A stretch of 64,000 bases of DNA, from positions 2,839,275 through 2,903,274 of the forward strand of contig JAJEKV010000020.1 in assembly GCA_021234155.1 (NCBI GenBank). The letters are read 5' to 3'. The notes under the pieces are model-generated. The model was not told where the DNA came from. It searched no databases and saw only the letters and a program-made list of their open reading frames with translations. The stretch's first letter is position 1. Each line of letters starts with the position of its first letter. A program made the translations under genes and the position numbers. The stretch is from Isoetes taiwanensis (lineage: Eukaryota; Streptophyta; Lycopodiopsida; Isoetales; Isoetaceae). Below are positions 56,342 to 64,000 of the stretch, piece after piece.

Positions 56342-56879
56342 CTTACATGCAACATTTTAATGTCAGTTTTTGGAGAGTGGAGAATTTATCTACACACCTG
56401 CCTTTCAACATGATCTGTGAGGACTTTTTACATATGTGCAACATTTATGGCAGATTGAGTAGTGGTGAATTCATCTGCTATTTCTTGCTGTTTCTTATTT
56501 GAGACGAACATGCAAGTACTCAAAAGCTGAAATGTACGAAAATAGAATGTGGAACTACAGCAGTTACAGCATGTAAATATGAATTGGAAATACCTTCATT
56601 AATTTTTATCTAGTGGTAATTAAGGGTAACACCATATGTGATTGTTGAATCTGACTTTTGCTAGCTGGTGATTGCTTAATTAAAGGCTAATATGATTTAT
56701 GACATGGTATGCCCGGTAATGATCACTCAACTCTTGTTATTGTTCTAAGACAATTTCTGATAATTTTCATCAACCAAAACATCAGTTGCATTATGCTTTT
56801 AAAGTTTTAAACTTGCGCCCAGCAACGCTGGGTATCGTACCTAGTATAAAATATGAATATCTCCTTTCGGCTCATCTAC
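56342..56879. other. Convergent intergenic region
   Basis: 3' flanks of the two genes, AT-rich, with the Helitron-like end at 56818. A small duplication (CTTTAAACATGATCTGTGAGG-like) of the last coding bases appears at about 56401: CTTTCAACATGATCTGTGAG against CTTTAAACATGATCTTTGAG at 56300. Confidence 0.5.
56817..56844 (+). mobile_element. Helitron-like 3' terminus
   Basis: CCCAGC, loop AAC, GCTGGG form a perfect 6-bp stem (extendable by a G-T pair), followed eight bases later by CTAG and then T. This fits the plant Helitron 3' rule (hairpin about 10 bases before CTRR, inserted before T). It is the best of the window's hairpins. No matching 5' TC end has been identified and the intact gene upstream makes the element's extent unclear. 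Confidence 0.55.
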
Positions 56880-59126
56880 TTAGGTCCCATAGAGAATAGG
56901 ACTAGCAGGATTGCTGGATGCATTCAGATCATCAGGAATAATGCTTGATAAGAGCATCCGCGTAAGTAATCCGTCCAAAGCACTTGCAACAGCTCGCATG
57001 GTGGGCCGCTCCTTCCCTGCAGGTTTTACACATTCCATAGCGAGTTGCAAAGCATCCATGAGGGGAGAAGGATCATCTGGAAGATCCAAGGATCGATCCA
57101 GTACCTCTTCTTCAGTTCCTGCTCTAAATTTGGCCAAAACCCAAGACACCAATCCTTGTTGATCAACTATTGCTTTTCTACCAGCAATAAGCTCCAAAAG
57201 AACCACACCAAAACTGTACACATCGCTCTTGCTCGTGAGCCTGGACGTTAGAAAATACTCCGGATCTATGTAACCCTTTGTGCCCACTACGGTCATGTTG
57301 CTCAGATGAGAAGCTGAAGGTCCTGGCATGTCCGAAGAAAGAATAAGAGGAGAAGGAAGTATTGTAGTTGGAGGACCTAACAATGAAAGGCCAAAGTCTG
57401 CAACATGAGCATGCCAGTTTTCATCTAACAAAATGTTTGAGGATTTGACATCTCTGTGTATTATTGTTGGAGAGGCATATGCATGCAAGTATTCCAGCCC
57501 ATGCGCTGCCTGGCTTGCAATTCTTATCCTGCTTATCCAATCTAGCTGTATATTAGCTTCGAAGAGACGATCAGAGAGTGTACCATTGGCCATAAACTCG
57601 AACACCAACAGCTTCTCTTGTTTGCAGTATCCAACAAGATTTACTAAACATTTGTGGTGTAGACGGGAAAGGAGTTTGAGCTCTTGATCAAACGAATTGG
57701 ATTCGTCCATGTTGGTTGCTTTCTTAATTGCTACTGCTTTGCCATCAGAGAGGATTCCCTTGTACACCACTCCGAATGCACCTCTGCCCAGTATCATTGT
57801 TTGGTTGTAGTGTTGCGTAGCAATTTTGAGTTCTGAGCTTGTAAACTCCACTGTGCTGCTTGGAATTTCCTTCCATGTTGAATTGGAATACATCTTCTTA
57901 AATATTCCTTTCCGAAAGTTATAAACTATAGCAACCGCGAGAGTTGTACTTCCCAGCACAGAAATAAGAATCACAGCAGATGCGGAGAATTTACTCTTGG
58001 AGGAATTCGTGGATGAAATTCCAGAGCCTGTGGAGGAATTTGTAGACGGAATTTGAGAATTTGTGGAAGAATTTGTGGATGAATTGGAGACCACTTGTAT
58101 GCAGATTTTATCTGTTTTCTTGAGACACTGCTGAATTCCCACTTCCGAATCGAGCTGCTGATACTGATCTGTCGTGCAATTATTGGTGCACAAAGACTGA
58201 CTAACATTAACATTAGCCAAGATGCCATTGAAAGTTCCCCAGCATTGAAGCTGCAGCTTTTGTTCCAGACTAACGCCACAGGTGTACCAATCACCAGCTG
58301 CTATGATGGAGAATTTTTGCCCGGTTGGAACTTTCAGCTGGCCAAACCTGTTATCTCCCCAGCAAATAACTTCAGAGTTGTCTTCTCTCAAGCCACATGT
58401 ATGAGCTCCTCCTGCCGAAATGGCAGAAAAATTGTAGCCTCCAGTAACATTTCTTTCACCCCTGCCGTTAAAACCTCCCCAACACAGCGTCCTTTTGGAT
58501 CCCTTCTCGATTCCACACAGATAGCCTCTACCTGCATATATCCTCTCAAAACTAACATCTGGCATTACAGTAAGATTCTGGCCTTCCAAATCATCACCCC
58601 AACACATTACCTTATCGGAAAAATTCAACCCACAAGAGAACCAGTCTCCCACTGTCACAGATTTCATGGGAATCCCTTTTGGAGGCTTGATTTCATCACC
58701 ATGATCATACTGAGGACTGCCCCAACAATGCGTCTCACCAGATCCATCATCTCTGACTGCGCAGGCATGGAAGGCTCCACAGCTGAGGTCAGAATAGCTC
58801 AAATTTTGATATTGATCTGGAACTTCGTTATCACCCCAGCATACAGGCGAATGGGAGTAGTATGTTAAACCGCATGATCCCAATCCACCACCGGCAATGG
58901 CCCAGAAGGACGTATTGGCAGGGGAATTAATTTGGCCGTAGGCAAGAAAAGTGGCATTGTCGATGTTAGCTTCACACTTAACCTCTAAGTTGGATGCCTG
59001 CATCACACAAATGGCATACGTAGAGAAGCTGTATCCCCACATTGCAGCAACGGTGCTCATATAGCCAGTGCTCTTGCATATTGTAAAGAGAGTTGCTAGC
59101 AGAGCTGCTCTTGCTATGTTCCTCAT
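56880..59126 (-). CDS. CRINKLY4-related receptor-like serine/threonine kinase (CCR3/CCR4-like)
   Basis: Intronless, 748 residues, start ATG at 59126. An N-terminal hydrophobic stretch (about 5-40) may be the signal peptide. The ectodomain has about six RCC1-like/crinkly repeats, each marked by CWG (VCWGDN, HCWGSP, MCWGDD, LCWGGF, ICWGDN, QCWGTF) after an ACGL/SCGL-type Cys. A short Cys-rich piece (CTNNCTTDQYQQLDSEVG..C..TDKIC) replaces a full TNFR-like region. A Ser/Thr/Asn linker with repeated NSSTNS leads to a transmembrane helix (about 383-404). The kinase (about 440-710) has GRGAFG, VAIKK, HRDVKSSN, DFG and GTKGYIDPEYF, so it should be active. The family senses extracellular cues; ACR4 relatives act in epidermal and meristem patterning. 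Ligand unknown. Confidence 0.92.
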   Translation of the reverse strand: MRNIARAALLATLFTICKSTGYMSTVAAMWGYSFSTYAICVMQASNLEVKCEANIDNATFLAYGQINSPANTSFWAIAGGGLGSCGLTYYSHSPVCWGDNEVPDQYQNLSYSDLSCGAFHACAVRDDGSGETHCWGSPQYDHGDEIKPPKGIPMKSVTVGDWFSCGLNFSDKVMCWGDDLEGQNLTVMPDVSFERIYAGRGYLCGIEKGSKRTLCWGGFNGRGERNVTGGYNFSAISAGGAHTCGLREDNSEVICWGDNRFGQLKVPTGQKFSIIAAGDWYTCGVSLEQKLQLQCWGTFNGILANVNVSQSLCTNNCTTDQYQQLDSEVGIQQCLKKTDKICIQVVSNSSTNSSTNSQIPSTNSSTGSGISSTNSSKSKFSASAVILISVLGSTTLAVAIVYNFRKGIFKKMYSNSTWKEIPSSTVEFTSSELKIATQHYNQTMILGRGAFGVVYKGILSDGKAVAIKKATNMDESNSFDQELKLLSRLHHKCLVNLVGYCKQEKLLVFEFMANGTLSDRLFEANIQLDWISRIRIASQAAHGLEYLHAYASPTIIHRDVKSSNILLDENWHAHVADFGLSLLGPPTTILPSPLILSSDMPGPSASHLSNMTVVGTKGYIDPEYFLTSRLTSKSDVYSFGVVLLELIAGRKAIVDQQGLVSWVLAKFRAGTEEEVLDRSLDLPDDPSPLMDALQLAMECVKPAGKERPTMRAVASALDGLLTRMLLSSIIPDDLNASSNPASPILYGT

Positions 59127-59153
59127 CGTTTCAAAAGGCGCTTCCTTTTCCCT

Positions 59154-59166
59154 TTTCTTATATGTG
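59154..59166 (-). promoter_or_regulatory. TATA-like box upstream of the receptor kinase
   Basis: On the minus strand CACATATAAGAAA lies about 30-40 bases before the ATG. The sequence is a good TATA match; the short implied leader makes its role uncertain. Confidence 0.4.
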
Positions 59167-59540
59167 ACTAGAAAATAATCTAACGTCTTAAGACTGGCTG
59201 TGGCAAAGTCCTGGCACTGGCTCTCTACTATTCCCGCGTCCGCAGGATCCCACCTCCCAACTACTATTGCGGATGGCCGTTCCCAACCGTGATTTTAGAT
59301 TTGGCATCTAAATCGTCCTTTGGTTTTCATCCATATACAACTTATGGTAGTTGTAGACAGTCCCTTTCAATTGTTCAATTGCTTAAAATAAAGCTAATAT
59401 CATTACCCGTGTCACTATACAAAAAGGAATGTTCTCTGCAACGTCAATACAAAGAAATGTTCTTCTGCAAATTTGGTCAATACAAAGAAATGTTCTTATA
59501 CAAACTTAAAGGAATTTCTATGCAACGTCGTTATGAAAAA
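59167..59540. other. Upstream region of the receptor kinase; short tandem repeat
   Basis: TCAATACAAAGAAATGTTCTT occurs twice about 35 bases apart (from 59445 and 59480), with TGCAACGTC at 59436 and 59521. No gene. Confidence 0.5.
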
Positions 59541-60074
59541 AAGACAATGTCCATGGATTCAATCCTCGAGTGTCAGCACTTTGCCCACTGTGCAAGCAAA
59601 GGGATGAGACTATTGAGCACTGTTAATCACCTCCAACCAATTTGCTATTGGATGCTTTCTCTTTTCCATGTGATATTGATAAGTCAGCAAATGCTCTTCG
59701 CTATTTATCCAGATACTTAGAATAAGCTATGAAGCCAAGCCTTTCACTTAGCGTCAGGATGGTTGTTGTGGTTCATTTGAAATCATAGAAGATTGTGTGT
59801 TTTTAAAGGCTTGGATACTGTTGCTGCTACTATCCTCCAGGAAGCTCAAGATAGAAGTGCTAAAGCCTACTATTATTCGTCATTTGCTCCTGTCAAGCGA
59901 CAATTGATCTTTTGAGATTTATTTGGGGGTGTTACCTATATGCATAGGCTGGTGGTCCTACACAGTGGATCATGATCATCCTCTAAGATTTTAATCCCGC
60001 ATGTGCAGTTATATATGTCTTTTGACTTAGACCTTTAAAAAGGTTCGACATCCTTCAAAAACGGGGGGGGGGGA
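59541..60074 (+). mobile_element. 5'-truncated LINE copy (same family as 44691-49323)
   Basis: This aligns base by base with 48770-49296: CGAGTGTCAGCACTTTGCCC, GCAAAGGGATGAGACTATTG, GAAGATTGTGTGTTTTTAA and CATCCTTCAAAAA are shared, with scattered substitutions and a gap of about 15 bases. It covers only the last 500 bases (zinc-binding domain end and 3' UTR), a classic 5' truncation. The tail is a run of about 10-12 G at 60063-60074, where the relative has AAAT repeats. No target duplication was found. Confidence 0.9.
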
Positions 60075-62015
60075 CAATATTCTATGCAAACACAAGGCCC
60101 CCAAAAATTAACTCGCATTCATAATCATGATGAAAACCAATATAAAAGTGGTTTTCTATACATGCAACTCATATTATCAACAAAAACCATATGTCAACCA
60201 TGGATTTGTAAAACCGCTACTAGTTTGATCATAGTTCTTATACTAATTTTATGTCTCACACTAGTTTCTTAAAATTATTACTAGTTTAGGAGGTGGGTTT
60301 TAAGCCTGTATTGCCAATATTATAATTTAAGATGATTTTACATACTAGTTGTCAGTAATCATGTGTTCTTTTTAACATAGTTTTAATGCTCTGAAGTTTT
60401 TTATGCTAGTTCAAAAACGGGGGATTCTATTTGGAGGGTTTTTTTGAAAAGGGCTTAGAGAGTTTCTTAGACGAATATTCTTATGAATACTTTGATGTGG
60501 TAGGATGTAAACTACATTAGTATTTTTTAATATAGAGCAAAATGCAATCATAAAGTGAGCACATTCAAAGCACACCAACAACTATTCCAAAATGGTATGA
60601 AACAAGAAATAGCATGCATGAAATATTCTCCCATGCATTCTCAAGTAAAGACTTGCTAGACATTCACTATCAATGGAAGTTGGATGGTGTCAAAGAAGAA
60701 CATAAGCTCATGGTTGATGGTCTTGCAAATACGTAAATCAGATGGTTGCATGGAATATACATCCATTTCAGTTTTTACCATAACATCCAGGCATGTACAT
60801 GTGGGATGCTTGTAGACCCTTACTTTACATGTTTCTTCTAGCCTACGCACCTTATATTCAACATCCATATGGTGGATATTGGCCTTCTTAGATTCTATAT
60901 TACATCAATTTGTAAAGCTTGGTTTCAAGGTTGCTTCCTTTATTCATGCACTTGCCAAAACATTGAGCTACTTGCAAGAGGAGAAAAATTTGTCACTTAG
61001 GGCGATGGCTTATATGAGTTAATCCATCTAATAGAATAGTTTCCTTTCTGTAATGTTCACAATTCCTCACTAGTGATATCCCTGGTGGCCACAGACCATT
61101 GGGTCCAAGCACAATATAGTGGGTCAAAAAAGTCAGTTTTCGAACTAGGAAAGTAGTTGGAAAATTAGTGGAAAATTTAGGTTGTATTTTGAATTTCCGA
61201 AGTTAATGGGGAAAGGGATGGCTCGGGACGAAATACCAAGAATGGGAGATGGGAGGGAATTCGTTTGCTGCCGAATCTTCTGGGTCCATTCTGATTCAAC
61301 ATCCTACTTCCGTTACACAGCTAAAGCGGCCTCAAGTTTTCTCCTATCCTCAGGTTTTTCTTCCCTCAGGTTTTTCCCTCAGGTTTTTCTTCCCTCAGGT
61401 TTTTCTTCCGGCCCTGCTAATTCTCTAGTTTATGAACTCTCAAGTTTTTTTGCCCTGAAACTTTCTCTCATTCCATCAAAGGATTAGAATAAGGATTTCT
61501 TTTTTATTGTCCACGTTTGTGTTACAAGCAGGAACAAGGGAAAAGGCAAATGCAGTTTCTTTCTTTTCTTGTTAAACTTGGCGTTTATTTCTTGTTGGGT
61601 AATGTAGTGATGAGTCTTAATTTCATACATGTTGTGGTCATCTCTCTAGATAGCTTGTTGGGTAATGCTGGGTCTTAAGTTTTCACATGCAGTGTTCATC
61701 TCTCTTGGCAGGGAAAATCCAGGACTATAATAGATCTTGTGCACAAAAAGCATCTCTAGCCAATTGTTACAAAACCGTTAGTTTTAATTCAAGCTAGCCA
61801 TATCTAACATTAAATTCTTGCTCTGATTTATTATGAGAATTTATAAGTCCATGTTATATCTTTTGCATTACACTATTACTCTATGATTGTAGGAAATTTG
61901 AAAAAGACAACGCTGCCTCTCTTCTTGTGTACAGTTAGTTGTGCATACTTTTGAATGCTTATGCAAATTTAGTTAAGCCTTGTCTTACTGATGTGCATGT
62001 AGGTAGTTGTATCTC
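60075..62015. other. Intergenic or leader DNA; tandem CAGGTTTTTC repeat
   Basis: No gene is certain. TCAGGTTTTTCTTCCCTCAGG-type units repeat four times at about 61349-61410. A 70-codon minus frame at 60656-60868 is unassigned. The 61180-61490 stretch could be an upstream exon of the gene that follows, but no splice pair could be fixed. Confidence 0.35.
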
Positions 62016-63971
62016 ATGGAATCAGTTCCAAGCGATGCAATTCCAGATTTGAGCAACAGAGGTTTGACCTTTAAGGAGTTATATAAATCAGAGGAAAGGA
62101 ATGTTGATGACAATGACATGCGGAGGATGTGGGGTCCAAAGGTAAATGGCAAGTCTTGTTACAGGTTCAGGTTGTTGAAAGAAAACAAGAAGGAGGAGTT
62201 CCTATTGCTATATAAGAAAATACATAATAGAAAGAAGGTTTTAGGAGGGCAGGTGCCTCAAGCATTGGCAGTAGCATTTCTCTTGCATTGCAATGGTCGT
62301 GAAATAAACTGGATGAGTTTCTACAAGCATGCAAAGTCAGCAGCAAAGAGTAGAGCACTTTCAAATAGTGACTAAGACGATGGGCTGAAAAACGGGATAG
62401 CAAATGTTGTCTCTCAACAGACATTGTCTCCAATTGCGTCAGTGCTTGTTGAGAAGCCCTCTTCACAAATCTTTATTAGCTCTAATGTGACATGTAAGAC
62501 CAAGGTGAATGATGCCAATTATGAAAAAAAGATACCAGGTACTATTTGATTCTTGTTTCTCTATTTTGTAGCTAATTTCTTAACCACTGAGGTCGTAGCA
62601 GTTTCTTAAATTCAATTACTATGTTTATCTTTAGCTACATAAATTAATTTTTAGCTGTAGCTACATGGAGTTGAAGTAGTTGTTGTATTCATAGTTAGAG
62701 GCATGTTGTTGTAAGGTATAATTGCATGTTTTAAGCCAAAGTTGAAGCTCATAGGTAGAATCATGTAGTTATGAGTTGCAGCTACAAGCTTAAGCTTAGT
62801 CACATGTTGTAGTTGATATTTACAACCATTTTGATTATTCCAAATTCAGCGGTGCAGATTGCAGTTTGGAAGCTTACTGATTGCTTTGTTGCGGATGCAC
62901 CACGCCTTACTAGTTACGGTCTCGGTCTTTAGCCATAGTGCACCATGCCTTAGTAGTTGCGGTTTGATCCACGGTCGTGAGTGAGCGAGTGTATCGGGCG
63001 ATTCTGGCTTGCACCTTGTGTCTTCTAGCTCAAGTCACAGCCTGCAGCTTGTGTCCTATAGTTGCAGCTTGTGTGCAGCTTGTGTCCTTTGGCATCGAGA
63101 TGCTCAAGCTATAGGCCAAGCTTTTGCGCATCACCATAATGAGCACTCAAACTCTTCTGCCGATAGGTCAAGTTAATCTTCCAGCCCATTGACCCGATGT
63201 AATTCAAGTTTATTCACGCCTAAAAAGCAATAGAGCAAAATGTTTGAGCTTTCTTTCTTTATACTAGATGGCAAGATGCTTGACCTTTTTTCAATAGAGC
63301 AAGATGTTTTGCATGTATTTGCACCTTCATTCCATCAATTGTTTATCTAATTTAAGATTCTAATTTAATTATCTCTTGTATTTCAGAAATGTCAAGGATA
63401 TTGAAGGAGTGGATTTCTCTTTGCGAACATGATGTCAACAGTCGACTATTGAACCGCAATCGAAAGCGAGGATAAGTGCAAAGTCATGAAATAAAATATT
63501 AAAGGTCTAGAGGCTAGGGAGGTTCGTGTAGCCAATGACATTAAAAAGTACCAAGATTTAATCACAAAGCTCTCAAGTGCAGCGAAGGAGGGCGTTGAGG
63601 CCGTAATTGACCTACAAAAAAGGGAGCTTGAAGAGTTGCGTCTAGCTTTGAAGCAAGCTCTCGATGACTTATTAACTGTGGAGATTTCTAGAGATGTCGA
63701 GTTGGAGCAGCTAAACAAATTGAGACCCTGCCTTACAAGGCTTTTGGCATCTCGATCCAGCATGTGCCAACCTTTTGAGTTCGATCCTTGTTTGCCTACC
63801 CAAACACCAGTCGTTGTTGATAGTTTGAAGGAAGCTTCGAGCATTAATTTGAGCGAAGCATGCCCATTTTGTTACAGATCACTCACATCGGATGAGATGC
63901 TCTTGCCAATCATTATTGTCGAGTGCAGACACACATATCATGTGGCATGTTGCGTAGCGCATTTCAGGTAG
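62016..63971 (+). pseudogene. Interrupted gene of unknown family ending in a coiled coil and RING-like Cys/His cluster
   Basis: The first exon-like frame starts at the ATG at 62016 (MESVPSDAIPDLSNRGLTFK) and has one in-frame TAA at about 62373 before continuing to a good donor (CCAG then GTACTA, about 62538). An acceptor at about 63386 (TTTCAG) resumes in phase with EMSRILKEWISLCEHDVNSR. After a stop and frame change near 63472, a helical Glu/Lys-rich segment follows (LEAREVRVANDIKKYQDLIT, then LQKRELEELRLALKQALDDL), then CPFCYRSL..., VECRHTYHVACCVAHF, which supplies C..C, C.H..H..C and a final H of a RING-like zinc finger. The finger's second half would lie beyond 63971, across another junction or the window edge. 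Function unknown; a lineage-specific multicopy gene or a transposon-borne gene are both possible. Confidence 0.55.
62620..63130. repeat. Imperfect repeats in the putative intron
   Basis: GTAGCTACA-like words recur at 62640-62830. CACCACGCCTTACTAGTTACGG and CACCATGCCTTAGTAGTTGC (about 62898 and 62942) form a pair. GCAGCTTGTGTCCT-like units repeat four times at about 63007-63090. Confidence 0.6.
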
Positions 63972-64000
63972 CATCTTCCAATTCCATATGTTTCTGAATG

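Noticed and set aside
58095-58868. 257-residue plus-strand frame
   Set aside because: Shadow of the receptor kinase ectodomain on the opposite strand; the CWG repeats support the minus-strand reading.
1-64000. CRISPR array, operon, organelle DNA or rRNA
   Set aside because: Spliced genes and plant retroelements rule out a prokaryotic context; the short direct repeats found lack CRISPR-like uniform spacers, and no rRNA or plastid gene was recognised.

Overview
The window is nuclear DNA of a land plant, almost certainly a vascular plant with a repeat-rich genome. The evidence is a spliced phosphatidylserine decarboxylase gene of the plant C2/EF-hand type with 20 introns, a CRINKLY4-related receptor kinase, plant chromovirus (Ty3/gypsy) fossils, plant-type LINEs, a 9-bp-duplicating Mutator-like MITE and Helitron-like hairpins. 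Protein divergence and the kinds of retroelement present would fit a fern, lycophyte, gymnosperm or early-diverging angiosperm; the sequence alone does not settle which. Roughly 15-20 percent of the window is host gene including introns; the rest is decayed mobile DNA and fragments of host genes.

Layout. 0.2-1.2 kb: a dead ESCRT-III CHMP1 gene and a scrap of receptor kinase. 2.2-9.2 kb: fossil Ty3/gypsy DNA, namely a plus-strand chromovirus pol region with a duplicated chromodomain, an LTR, a plus-strand gag, then a minus-strand element truncated in RT. 9.2-14.4 kb: AT-rich, no gene, two GC-rich hairpins. 14.4-17.0 kb: a local duplication, one copy interrupted by a 5'-truncated LINE whose empty site survives in the other copy. 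17.6-19.3 kb: a 46-bp-arm hairpin, a 20-bp-period iteron array, a SINE-like pair and a HAESA-like LRR kinase fragment. 20.3-21.6 kb: a hairpin and a 183-bp MULE-type MITE.

22.1-36.5 kb: the main gene, a phosphatidylserine decarboxylase (PSD2/PSD3 type). I could place 21 exons that join in frame into a 690-residue protein: myristoylation-like N-terminus, C2 domain, two EF-hands, a CxxC element, and a decarboxylase domain with Asp, His and the GGST self-cleavage serine. 37.8-49.3 kb: two dead plus-strand LINEs, the first split by about 1.8 kb of other DNA. 52.8-53.7 kb: a minus-strand retroelement C-terminal domain. 54.2 kb: a bHLH pseudogene.

54.8-59.1 kb: two intact intronless genes in convergent orientation: a 510-residue plant membrane protein of unknown function, with paired ACGT elements upstream, and a 748-residue CCR3/CCR4-like receptor kinase on the minus strand. 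59.5-60.1 kb is a second, truncated copy of the 3' end of the second LINE. 62.0-64.0 kb holds an interrupted gene of unknown family that ends in a coiled coil and a RING-like Cys/His cluster and may run to the window edge.

The three intact genes have no obvious joint pathway. PSD makes phosphatidylethanolamine in endomembranes, the receptor kinase acts at the cell surface, and the third is an unassigned multi-pass membrane protein.
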